A DNA stretch of 64,000 bases from Candidatus Limnocylindrales bacterium. Its GTDB lineage: Bacteria; Moduliflexota; Moduliflexia; Moduliflexales; JAUQPW01. The stretch lies in NCBI GenBank assembly GCA_035559535.1, contig DATMBG010000015.1, positions 31,345 through 95,344 of the forward strand, given 5' to 3'. Positions within the stretch are counted from its first letter, which is position 1; every line of letters begins with the position of its first letter. The notes under the pieces were generated by a model that was given only the letters and a program-made list of their open reading frames with translations, was not told the DNA's origin and searched no databases. The translations under genes and the position numbers were made by a program. Positions 1 through 8,236 of the stretch are shown one piece after another.

Positions 1-79
1 GCTCAAGGTATCCTTCCTCTATGAGCTTATCAACCAAAAGGTTGGCAATAAAATCGATATATTCTTGACGTAATTTCAT
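1..79 (-). CDS. DUF507-family protein, N-terminal part only
   Basis: The window edge cuts this gene. The first 26 residues read MKLRQEYIDFIANLLVDKLI and then EEGYLE. The pattern of a short basic start, a hydrophobic helix and an acidic GxxE stretch resembles the N-terminus of DUF507 proteins, small cytoplasmic proteins of unknown function. The ATG (79-77) has a good ribosome binding site, AGGAG, at about 84-89 on the minus strand. It diverges from rlmN. The family call is tentative because only a fragment is visible. Confidence 0.55.
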   Translation of the reverse strand, partial: MKLRQEYIDFIANLLVDKLIEEGYLE

Positions 80-280
80 GGAAACTCCTGTTTAGTTTTT
101 TTACCACTAAAATGATAAACCTTTACGTTTTACCATTACTTTTTTTAATTATCCATTAAGAAGGAGGAATTGTCAATCGGGATTTAACCTTTGAGAAGCT
201 TAAATTTCTCTTTGGACTCCTGGAGGAGACCAATCCGTAGAACCCTTGACAATTCTTTAACCAAGGCGGAATGTATAAAC

Positions 281-1393
281 ATGAGAGAAAGTCTTTTAGA
301 TGTAGAGGAATCTTCCCTAAGAGAAACTTTTCAATCCATAGGCGAGCCCGGATACCGCGTTGCCCAGGTTTTAGACTGGATCTATCAGAAAAAAGTGCCC
401 ACTTTTGCAGAAATGACCAATCTCCCCATTCACCTGCGGGATTTTCTAGACAACCACTACAAAATAGATCCTTTAACCCTCCTAAATTATCAAGAATCAG
501 CAGATGGAACCCTTAAGTTTTTATTCGGTTTAGGGGATAATGAAAAAATCGAATCGGTTTTAATTCCCATGAATCAGAACCTGACCTTATGTATCTCTAC
601 CCAGGTGGGATGCCCACTGGACTGCAAATTCTGCTTGACCGGGGTGATGGGTTATACCCGAAATTTAACTGCGGGAGAAATTCTGGGTCAGGTTCTCTTT
701 ATTCAAAGGTGGTTAGGACCTAGAAACAGGATTTCCAATATAGTCTTTATGGGAATGGGAGAACCGCTGGCGAACTATCAGAATACCATCAAAGCAATCC
801 GGGTCATGCTTTCGGAGAAAGGACTTAATTTATCTAATCGAAAGATTACGGTATCTACCTCTGGAATCGTGCCGGGGATAAAGAAATTGGGACAGGAGGA
901 TTTTATCGTCAACCTGGCCGTCTCTCTCCATGCCCCCTCCAATGACCTTCGGAGCCAATTGATGCCTATTAATCGGAAATATCCTTTAGAAATGCTCCTG
1001 GAGGCCTGTCGAGAGTATCCACTTCCCAAACGGCGTCGGATTACTTTTGAATATGTTCTATTAAAGGGTGTGAACGATAGACCTGACCATGCGAAGGAGC
1101 TGGCTAAAATTCTTAAGGGTTTTCGATGCAAGATTAATCTGCTCCCCTTTAATGAAGCTCCAGAGCTTCCCTATGAGCGACCTTCAGATGCGGAAGTACT
1201 CCGATTTCAAAAAATTTTAATCGAACAAGGTTATTCGGTGTTCATTAGAACCAGTCGCGGAAGAGACATTTTAGCGGCCTGTGGTCAATTGGCCATACGT
1301 TCCTCTAATAGGGGATGTTCTGGTTTTAAACTGCGTCCCATGAGTTCGGCTACAGCATCTGCAGGATTCTTTCCCTCAAAGAGCATGGCATAA
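281..1393 (+). CDS. rlmN: 23S rRNA/tRNA adenine-C2 methyltransferase RlmN
   Basis: Radical-SAM enzyme that methylates C2 of A2503 in 23S rRNA and A37 of some tRNAs, in the cytoplasm. The radical-SAM motif CPLDCKFC (C-x3-C-x2-C) is present, followed by MGMGEPL and the C-terminal AACGQL that carries the methyl-accepting cysteine. An in-frame start exists at 191, but the family begins near MRESLLDVEE, so I place the start at ATG 281, preceded by AAGGCGG. The family usually ends soon after AACGQL. Here about 35 more residues follow, and they are read from DNA that also encodes the end of the convergent gpsA (about 109 bp overlap). The function is secure; the tail is probably a read-through oddity. 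Confidence 0.95.
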   Translation: MRESLLDVEESSLRETFQSIGEPGYRVAQVLDWIYQKKVPTFAEMTNLPIHLRDFLDNHYKIDPLTLLNYQESADGTLKFLFGLGDNEKIESVLIPMNQNLTLCISTQVGCPLDCKFCLTGVMGYTRNLTAGEILGQVLFIQRWLGPRNRISNIVFMGMGEPLANYQNTIKAIRVMLSEKGLNLSNRKITVSTSGIVPGIKKLGQEDFIVNLAVSLHAPSNDLRSQLMPINRKYPLEMLLEACREYPLPKRRRITFEYVLLKGVNDRPDHAKELAKILKGFRCKINLLPFNEAPELPYERPSDAEVLRFQKILIEQGYSVFIRTSRGRDILAACGQLAIRSSNRGCSGFKLRPMSSATASAGFFPSKSMA

Positions 1394-2310
1394 ACTTGCT
1401 CGGTAATAGGCATTTCTACGGCATGGCGTTTGGCAAGGCGAACGGCAGCCTGGGTGGTTTTAATCCCCTCTGCAACCATTTGCATCTGAGCGATAATTTC
1501 ATTAAGCTTTTGCCCTCTACCAATAGCTAACCCAACCTGTCGATTTCTACTTAACTCCCCAGTGCAGGTTAAAACAAGATCTCCTATACCGGCCAGCCCG
1601 GCAAAAGTCAAGGGTTGTGCGCCCATAGCGATACCCAGTCGTGTAATCTCGGCCAACCCTCGGGTAATGAGAGCTGCCCGGGAGTTGGTTCCATACCCCA
1701 ATCCATCGGAAATGCCCGCCGCCAGTGCAATGACGTTCTTCAAAGCTCCTGCCAATTCAACACCTATAACATCCAGGTTGGTATAAACCCGAAAATAGGA
1801 GGTTGTAAAAAGATTTTGGATAAACTCTGCCACCTCTCTGTGAAAGGAGGCGGCTACAACAGCCGTTGGAAGATGCTGACAAACCTCTCTAGCAAAACTG
1901 GGACCGGAAAGAACTCCGATACCGGCTGCCTGAGGCAGCACGGCGGTCAGAACTTCTGACATGCAAAGAAGTGTTTCGACTTCGATTCCTTTTGTCGCAC
2001 TGACTACGATGGCTTGTGGGCTAAGATAGGGGGCATATGACTGGCTAATCAGTCGGGTTACATGGGAAGGAACGGCCGAGATAATCAAAGTTTGTCCTTT
2101 CACAGCTTCCTTCAAGGAATGACTCAAAATAACCGACTCCGGAATTTTAAAACCGGGGAGGTAAACCGAATTTTCTCGAGTTTCTTTCATTTTTTGGAGA
2201 AGTTCCTCCCTACGAACCCATAGAGTTATCCTGTAGCCTTTCTCCCCTAACAGAATGGCCAGGGTTGTTCCCCAACTTCCGGCTCCTATGATACCAATCG
2301 AGTCTATCAT
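1285..2310 (-). CDS. gpsA: Glycerol-3-phosphate dehydrogenase [NAD(P)+]
   Basis: Reduces dihydroxyacetone phosphate to sn-glycerol-3-phosphate for phospholipid synthesis, in the cytoplasm. The N-terminal Rossmann motif GAGSWGTTLA (residues 8-17) binds NAD(P)H. VSATKGIE, SGPSFAREV and ELAGALKNVIALAAGISDG are the conserved GpsA blocks, the last holding the catalytic lysine. The length of 341 residues is normal. It is convergent with rlmN and overlaps its 3' end by about 109 bp, so each stop codon lies inside the other gene. Confidence 0.97.
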   Translation of the reverse strand: MIDSIGIIGAGSWGTTLAILLGEKGYRITLWVRREELLQKMKETRENSVYLPGFKIPESVILSHSLKEAVKGQTLIISAVPSHVTRLISQSYAPYLSPQAIVVSATKGIEVETLLCMSEVLTAVLPQAAGIGVLSGPSFAREVCQHLPTAVVAASFHREVAEFIQNLFTTSYFRVYTNLDVIGVELAGALKNVIALAAGISDGLGYGTNSRAALITRGLAEITRLGIAMGAQPLTFAGLAGIGDLVLTCTGELSRNRQVGLAIGRGQKLNEIIAQMQMVAEGIKTTQAAVRLAKRHAVEMPITEQVYAMLFEGKNPADAVAELMGRSLKPEHPLLEERMAN

Positions 2311-2455
2311 AATACCTTAATAAATTCGACACGAATTCTAAGCTGTCAATGCCAAAATACCCCAAAGTTTTCTTTCTTTCTTAACCTTCCGAATCACTCT
2401 ATTTGAAAATCCGGTAAGTAAAAGAAAATTTATCTGGTTTGAAAGAGCTTTTCTC

Positions 2456-2484
2456 TTGACAATCCCTCTTTTGTTTAATTTAAT
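2456..2484 (+). promoter_or_regulatory. Sigma-70-type promoter for the GGDEF-EAL gene
   Basis: TTGACA (2456-2461), a 17-bp spacer and TTTAAT (2479-2484) stand 32 bp before the ATG of the GGDEF-EAL gene, which also has AGGGAG as ribosome binding site. Five of six bases match the -10 consensus. Confidence 0.65.
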
Positions 2485-2515
2485 GTTGTGTTTCGTTTAA
2501 AAGGGAGATAGAGCT

Positions 2516-4837
2516 ATGAAAGATATCAAAGAAGCGCTTAAAAATACCAGAGAAGAAATAGAAATTCTCATCGTCGAGGATAGTCCGCTACAGGCTGAGA
2601 TATTAAAATCCATCCTTGAACAGCACCACTACGGGCGTATCTTAGTGGCCAATGACGGTAAGGAAGCTCTTGCCTTAATAAGCAGGCATAAACCAACCCT
2701 ACTTATCAGTGATATTATCATGCCGGAAATGGACGGTTACCAGTTATGCCAGCATATTAAGGCCGATGAGAATCTTAAAGATATACCGGTTATTCTTTTG
2801 ACAACTCTTTCCAATCCTAAAGATGTGATAAAAGCTTTGGAATGTGGGGCCAACCGGTTTATCACCAAGCCTTATGATGAAGAGTATCTTCTCTCGAGTA
2901 TTCAGTCCATTCTTGCGAACCGTCAGTTACAGAAGACCGAAAAAATACCCATGGGGGTGAATATCTTTTTTTCTAGTGAGAATTATTCTATCACGGCAGA
3001 TCCTCAGCAGATCCTTGACCTGCTTTTATCAACCTATGAAGCCGCCGTTCGAAAGAATCTTGAACTGATTGAGGCGCAAGCAGAATTGGAAGTGGTGAAT
3101 GAGCGTTTAGAGGAAAAAGTAAAAGAGCGGACCACCGCGCTTATTGCGGAAATTGCCGAACGCAAGAAAGTGGAAGAACAATTGCGTAAGCTATCTCAGG
3201 CCATCGAACAGAGCCCCAGTATTGTTGTGATTATAGACACAGAGGGCCGTATTGAATATGTCAATCCTAAATTCTCTCAAATAACGGGGTATGTCCCTGA
3301 AGAGGTCATGGGGTTAAACTTACGCGATTTGAGTGAACAATCTTCCAAGGAATATCAGCAAATGTGGAAGACCATTACATCGGGGGAAGAATGGCGAGGC
3401 GAACTTCGTAGTAAGAAGAAGAATGGAGAATTATACTGGGAATTGACGTCGGCCTCGCCTATCAGGAACCCGGAGGGAGTCATAACCCACTTTCTGGTGG
3501 TTAAAGAGGATATTACGCAGCGCAAACGAGATGAGGAAACCATCCTTCATATGGCTTACCATGATGCTTTAACAGATCTACCTAATCGCTCCCTGCTCAA
3601 TGATCGCCTGACCCAGGCACTGGCCCATGCGCGTCGCAACAAGCAGATGCTGGCCGTGATGTTTATCGATCTGGATCGGTTTAAGACCATCAATGATACC
3701 TTGGGGCATGCTATAGGAGATCGGCTCTTGCAAAGTGTCGCCAAACGTCTCGTAAATCTTTTACGGGAAGGGGATACCGTCGCCCGAATGGGGGGAGATG
3801 AATTTATTTTGTTATTGCCCGGAATAACCCAGGCTGAAAGCGCCGCTAAGATTGCCTATAAAATCCTCGAAGCCTTCAAACCATCGTTTTATTTTAACGG
3901 TCATGAACTTCATGTGACTTCCAGTATTGGAATTGCTCTTTATCCTACTGACGGTGAAGATGCTGAAACGTTATTAAAGAATGCAGATACCGCCATGTAC
4001 CGTGCTAAAGAACAGGGTCGAAACAATTATCAGTTCTACACCCCGGCTATGAATGCCACAGCCTTTGAACGATTGATCCTGGAAAATAATCTACGTCGTG
4101 CCCTGGAGCGTAAGGAATTTGTGATCTATTATCAACCCAAAATCCGTCTCAGCACCGGACAGATCGCCGGAATGGAGGCTTTGGTACGCTGGCAACATCC
4201 TGAATTGGGTCTGATTTCCCCGGCAAAGTTTATTCCCTTGGCCGAAGAAACCGGCCTCATTGTATCCTTAGGTGAATGGGTACTCTATACCGCGTGTACC
4301 CAATGTAAAGCTTGGCAAGATGCAGGTTTACCTCCTCTGGATCTGGCGGTAAATCTTTCAGCACGCCAATTTCAACAACCCGGCCTGGTCGAAATGATTG
4401 CCCAAGTATTGGAGGAAACAGGTCTGGCTCCTTATTATCTGGAGTTGGAAATCACGGAAAGTATTGCCATGCAAAATGTGGAATTTACAGTTAAAATGCT
4501 CCGTAAATTGAAAGAGATGGGAATTCGGATTTTATTGGATGATTTTGGAATAGATTATTCTTCGCTTGGCTATTTGAAACGTTTCCCCTTACACGCTTTA
4601 AAAATTGACCAGTCCTTTCTGCATGATATCACTACCAACTCTTATAGCGCCATGATTATCACCATGATTATCACCTTAGCGCATAGCTTAAAGCTTAATG
4701 TTATTGCCGAAGGCGTAGAAACCAAAGAACAACTGGATTTCCTTAGGCAGCTACAATGTGATGAGGCCCAGGGATATTATTTTGGCCCTCCTATCTCTGC
4801 AGAGGAATTTACCCGACTCCTTCAAAAGGAGAGGTAA
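2516..4837 (+). CDS. Response regulator with PAS, GGDEF and EAL domains (cyclic-di-GMP turnover)
   Basis: Predicted to make and/or degrade cyclic-di-GMP under phosphorelay control. Domains in order: receiver (about 15-130; acidic pair 21-22, phosphoacceptor D66, K118), an alpha-helical coiled linker (about 170-220), PAS (about 222-345), GGDEF (about 350-515) and EAL (about 525-770). The GGDEF domain has an intact active site MGGDEF and an RxxD inhibitory site (REGD) five residues before it. The EAL domain keeps EALVRWQHP, EITES, DDFG, the KIDQSF lysine and the EGVET motif, so both enzymes look active; which dominates cannot be told. No histidine kinase is adjacent. The nearest candidate donor is the CheA at 17648-20020, which is inference. 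Confidence 0.95.
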   Translation: MKDIKEALKNTREEIEILIVEDSPLQAEILKSILEQHHYGRILVANDGKEALALISRHKPTLLISDIIMPEMDGYQLCQHIKADENLKDIPVILLTTLSNPKDVIKALECGANRFITKPYDEEYLLSSIQSILANRQLQKTEKIPMGVNIFFSSENYSITADPQQILDLLLSTYEAAVRKNLELIEAQAELEVVNERLEEKVKERTTALIAEIAERKKVEEQLRKLSQAIEQSPSIVVIIDTEGRIEYVNPKFSQITGYVPEEVMGLNLRDLSEQSSKEYQQMWKTITSGEEWRGELRSKKKNGELYWELTSASPIRNPEGVITHFLVVKEDITQRKRDEETILHMAYHDALTDLPNRSLLNDRLTQALAHARRNKQMLAVMFIDLDRFKTINDTLGHAIGDRLLQSVAKRLVNLLREGDTVARMGGDEFILLLPGITQAESAAKIAYKILEAFKPSFYFNGHELHVTSSIGIALYPTDGEDAETLLKNADTAMYRAKEQGRNNYQFYTPAMNATAFERLILENNLRRALERKEFVIYYQPKIRLSTGQIAGMEALVRWQHPELGLISPAKFIPLAEETGLIVSLGEWVLYTACTQCKAWQDAGLPPLDLAVNLSARQFQQPGLVEMIAQVLEETGLAPYYLELEITESIAMQNVEFTVKMLRKLKEMGIRILLDDFGIDYSSLGYLKRFPLHALKIDQSFLHDITTNSYSAMIITMIITLAHSLKLNVIAEGVETKEQLDFLRQLQCDEAQGYYFGPPISAEEFTRLLQKER

Positions 4838-5256
4838 GGTTTATCCCCCCTAACGCCTCATATTTCGCTTCCCTATCCGTCAACAAATTAGACGTTCTGC
4901 CCCAGTCATTGACTTTGTCTTTCCCTAAAGAAACGCTTGGCATTATTTATGCTATAAAATGGGGTATTCCGAGAGAAGGAGAATGTCTATGGGTCGGAAA
5001 AGGGTTACCTGAAAGGTGGATAACCCTGCGAAGGGGCCTTTAATTCCTATCTTCCACTCTGCAAACGGGAGGAAGGATCAGGAAAAAATGGAACTCGTTC
5101 TTGACATTCTGAAAATTTTAATTAAAATACGACGCTATGAATGACCTGTAAGTCTTTATTCAACTCAACTTATGATTTTAATTGCTAAGTTGTAAAGAAT
5201 AATAAAAGTATACTTCCTTGTATAAAATTTATACAAGGCTTCATGGGGGTAATATC
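4838..5256 (+). other. Intergenic leader before glmS with a small unexplained hairpin
   Basis: This 419-bp gap holds a promoter at 5101-5128 and, upstream of it, a hairpin at 5002-5026: GGGTTACC, loop TGAAA, then GG, a TGGA bulge and TAACCC. Immediately downstream is TGCGAAGGGGCC. I recognise no riboswitch family, and the glmS ribozyme core is not visible. A similar phrase, TTACCCTGAAAGGTG, occurs near 8095. No gene is seen. Confidence 0.4.
5101..5128 (+). promoter_or_regulatory. Sigma-70-type promoter for glmS
   Basis: TTGACA (5101-5106), a 16-bp spacer and TAAAAT (5123-5128), ending about 128 bp before the glmS start codon. This is a strong match to the housekeeping promoter consensus. Confidence 0.65.
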
Positions 5257-7068
5257 ATGTGTGGAATAGCTGGTATTGTCAGTGTCCGAAATATCTCGGA
5301 TCGACTGTTGCGAAGTATCAAGAACTTAGAATACCGTGGATATGACTCTTGCGGAGTAGCGATTTTAACAAGGGATCGAATTGAAATTCGAAAAGAAGTC
5401 GGGACGGTGGAAGAAGTAGATCGAAAAGAAAAACTCGCAGAACCCCAAGGTTTTCTTGGCATTTCGCACACCCGATGGGCGACCCACGGTAAAGTCACTC
5501 AGGTCAATTCCCACCCTCATCTAAGTTGTGATGGTACCATAGCCGTAGTCCATAATGGGATTATATCTAACTACCGGGCTCTCAAAGACGAATTAATCCA
5601 AATCGGGCATCATTTTGTTTCTGAAACCGACACCGAAGTTATCAGCCACCTTATTGAAGAATATTACAAAGTGGAAGGGGACATTGAAAAATCCCTTATC
5701 AAAGCTTTTCAACTCTTAGAAGGAACCTATGCCTTTGCGCTCATTTCTACCAGAGAGCCAGATAAAATTTTCTGTGCCCGACGGGAGAGTCCTTTGGTTT
5801 TAGGGGTTGGTTCGGATAGCATGTTTGTGGGGTCGGATATTAATGCTTTCGTAGAATTTACCAAAGACATTGTTATTTTAGAGGATGGAGAATACGCCAT
5901 TATCACCGCAAACAGTTACTCTATTAAGGATGGAAGCACGGGAAGCCAAATACAACGGAAAGTTCAGACCATTAACTGGAGTGCTGAAGTAGCCCAGAAA
6001 GGAGGCTATCCCCACTTTATGCTCAAGGAAATCCATGAGCAGCCAGATGTGGTCAAAACGGTTTTGAATTTAGATACCCGGGATATTCAAAAACTGGCCG
6101 AGATGATCCTTGAGAGTGAGCGTACCTATTTAGTCGGCGTGGGAACTACCTATTATGTATCTCTGGCCGGGCAGTATTACTTTTCAAAAATAGCAGGATG
6201 CTATTTACCGGCCGTTAGTTCCGATGAGTTTGAATATGTGGCCGAGGTAAATCCAAATACCTTATTTCTTTGTGCCTCCCAATCGGGAGAGACTTATGAC
6301 ACCTTAAAGGCCCTACGGTACGCCAAGAAAAAAGGTTCTAAAACCGCTGCCATTGTTAATGTTATAGGCTCCTCGGTGGCACGAGAGGTTAATCATGCCA
6401 TTATGCAAGGTTCAGGACCGGAAATTTGCGTTTTAAGCACCAAAGCCGCTCTGGCACAGATTGTTATTTTACTGAGAACCGCTTTAGAACTTGCTCGCTT
6501 GAAGGGTTGTGCCTCAGAGCAAACCTTTTCGGAATACATGAAACAATTAGAACTCCTCCCTCAGATGATTCGACAAATTTTAGATGAGAAAACGGGTAAT
6601 ATTCGAAATATTGCCTATCGCCGGGCACAGATCAAAAACTGGTTGTTCTTAGGAAGGGGTATTTACATGGCCGTGGCTATGGAAGCTGCCTTAAAAATGA
6701 AAGAGGTAACCTATCAACACGCCGAGGGAATGCCGGGGGGCTTTATGAAACATGGAACGATAGCTTTAATCGATGATGATACCTATACCCTGGTATTGGT
6801 ACCTCCCCGTGAAGAAGACGATCTGTATCATCAGACCATGAGCAATGTGGAAGAAATCAAAGCCCGGAAAGGTTTTATCGTGGGATTCCACCATGGAAAG
6901 AGCGATCCTATTTTCGATGAGGAAGTCGTTTTACCCGATGCACCTCCTTTGATAGCCCCACTCTTGCAATTAGTTGTAGGCCAGCTATTTGCGTATTTCT
7001 CGGCTGTAGCTCTAAAAAGGAATGTCGATAAACCCAGATCTTTGGCAAAATCGGTCACGGTAGCTTAA
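5257..7068 (+). CDS. glmS: Glutamine--fructose-6-phosphate aminotransferase (isomerizing)
   Basis: Makes glucosamine-6-phosphate from fructose-6-phosphate and glutamine, the entry step to UDP-GlcNAc for peptidoglycan and lipopolysaccharide. The N-terminal class II glutamine amidotransferase domain needs Cys2 exposed after Met removal. MCGIAGI therefore fixes the start at ATG 5257, preceded by GGGGG, rather than an in-frame codon 39 bp upstream. Two SIS sugar-isomerase domains follow (about 280-420 and 450-590), with SQSGETYDT and EGMPGGFMKHG. The C-terminus LAKSVTVA is typical. The length is 603 residues. It is single-gene, with its own promoter and a convergent neighbour downstream. Confidence 0.97.
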   Translation: MCGIAGIVSVRNISDRLLRSIKNLEYRGYDSCGVAILTRDRIEIRKEVGTVEEVDRKEKLAEPQGFLGISHTRWATHGKVTQVNSHPHLSCDGTIAVVHNGIISNYRALKDELIQIGHHFVSETDTEVISHLIEEYYKVEGDIEKSLIKAFQLLEGTYAFALISTREPDKIFCARRESPLVLGVGSDSMFVGSDINAFVEFTKDIVILEDGEYAIITANSYSIKDGSTGSQIQRKVQTINWSAEVAQKGGYPHFMLKEIHEQPDVVKTVLNLDTRDIQKLAEMILESERTYLVGVGTTYYVSLAGQYYFSKIAGCYLPAVSSDEFEYVAEVNPNTLFLCASQSGETYDTLKALRYAKKKGSKTAAIVNVIGSSVAREVNHAIMQGSGPEICVLSTKAALAQIVILLRTALELARLKGCASEQTFSEYMKQLELLPQMIRQILDEKTGNIRNIAYRRAQIKNWLFLGRGIYMAVAMEAALKMKEVTYQHAEGMPGGFMKHGTIALIDDDTYTLVLVPPREEDDLYHQTMSNVEEIKARKGFIVGFHHGKSDPIFDEEVVLPDAPPLIAPLLQLVVGQLFAYFSAVALKRNVDKPRSLAKSVTVA

Positions 7069-7129
7069 TGAGGGTGGGGGTAGGTAAAACGAACAACGTT
7101 CCATTCTACCTGTAAGGTAAATAAAACTT

Positions 7130-7894
7130 TTAAACCTTCCTGGCATATAATACAATAAATGGAGAGAAATTTAACTCATCTTTCCACGGTCGGGAGGGAT
7201 CATCTGGAAAGGGGGGAATATTTTTATCGGCTAAAGGATATTCCACCGCGGGGTTTTTAAACCCTGCTTCTTCTGCAAACTGAACGAGGATTTCTCGGGA
7301 CCAATGGCGTTCCCTTTCCCAAATAAGGTCGGAAACCAACGACTTACACTTTCGTATATTATCCTTCTCTGCTCTATTCTCTAGAAAAGGTGCATAGGTA
7401 AAGGCAGTAAAATCTTCACAGGTCAGTTTATCGCTTGAGTTGATAACAACAAAATGTCCTCCGGGTTTTGTAATTCTCCCCATCTCACGAAAAGCGTTTT
7501 GAAGTTGTTCTTCGGTTTGGATTTCCACTAAAACAAGAGTCGTTATAACAGCATCGGCAACTTCATTATCCAAAGGTATCTTTTCCATGCCGTTTTTAGT
7601 CACAATTTTTTTATAATGAAATTTAACTTGGGGAAGCCGATCTTTCAGGTTTTTATTCAAAATTCTGGCTTCCCTTAACATATCCCCGGATATATCTACT
7701 CCAACGACCGTACCTCCCTCGTTAACACAATTCGAGGCCGCTCTGGTCGACTTTCCAGCTCCACAGCCAAAATCAACCAGGTAATGAATCTCCCTTTTAA
7801 AGGGCATTAATTTCTCCCGGACTATATGGGCAGCCAAAAGGTATTGACCCACGAGTCCTACTTTAGCATATTCTTTAGCATAATTCCTGTTCAT
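7130..7894 (-). CDS. Class I SAM-dependent methyltransferase
   Basis: Small-molecule-type methyltransferase, substrate unknown. SAM-binding motif I is VDFGCGAGKST (about residues 40-50), followed by the acidic end of strand two in VVGVDIS (about 65) and a motif-IV-like block around ADAVITTLVLVEIQT. The C-terminal part (about 170-254) is variable and rich in aromatic and charged residues. No signal peptide or membrane segment is seen. It stands alone on the minus strand, convergent with glmS and about 340 bp downstream of the GNAT/FemAB-like gene. The family is secure; the function is not known. Confidence 0.8.
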   Translation of the reverse strand: MNRNYAKEYAKVGLVGQYLLAAHIVREKLMPFKREIHYLVDFGCGAGKSTRAASNCVNEGGTVVGVDISGDMLREARILNKNLKDRLPQVKFHYKKIVTKNGMEKIPLDNEVADAVITTLVLVEIQTEEQLQNAFREMGRITKPGGHFVVINSSDKLTCEDFTAFTYAPFLENRAEKDNIRKCKSLVSDLIWERERHWSREILVQFAEEAGFKNPAVEYPLADKNIPPFPDDPSRPWKDELNFSPFIVLYARKV

Positions 7895-8236
7895 ACTTGA
7901 CTGGATCTCTTTATACCGGCTCCTGCCTCTGTAAGCATCTGATTTTTCAACCTCTAATAAGGGTTTAAGCTCCCGGGAGTTCCTCCCCTGCTGACCGAGA
8001 AAGCAAGGAAAAAAACCTCATACTTGATACCTTTGTGGGAACAGGAAAAATGGGACGAAGGGATAGGTATGAGCATCTGGTGGTACAGGGGCTTACCCTG
8101 AAAGGTGTATTGGATGCACGGGAAGCAGGTTATTCCGGTTTAAGTTCTGACAATCCCCGAGTTGATCTCTTGGATTTATAGTTACTTTGATTGGGAACCT
8201 GCTGCGTAGCTTCCACACAGGTTTTACGAACTTGCA
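7895..8236. other. Intergenic region with a decayed or orphan reading frame
   Basis: This 342-bp gap between two minus-strand genes carries an open plus-strand frame (7969-8181) with ordinary-looking amino-acid composition but no recognised family. No promoter or terminator is clear. The region may be the remnant of a gene lost between its neighbours. Confidence 0.35.
8050..8181 (+). CDS. Hypothetical 43-residue ORF or gene remnant
   Basis: The frame is open from 7969 to the TAG at 8181. ATG 8050 has an AGGA five bases upstream, and GTG 8035 is an alternative. The product begins MGRRDRYEHLVVQGLTLKGV and ends NPRVDLLDL. The stretch before the ATG (LILDTFVGTGK) also reads like protein, which suggests a 5'-truncated gene rather than a real small one. 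No family is recognised, and both neighbours lie on the other strand. Weak call. Confidence 0.2.
   Translation: MGRRDRYEHLVVQGLTLKGVLDAREAGYSGLSSDNPRVDLLDL

Noticed and set aside
5002-5100. glmS ribozyme
   Set aside because: The conserved ribozyme core is not present; only a simple hairpin is seen.
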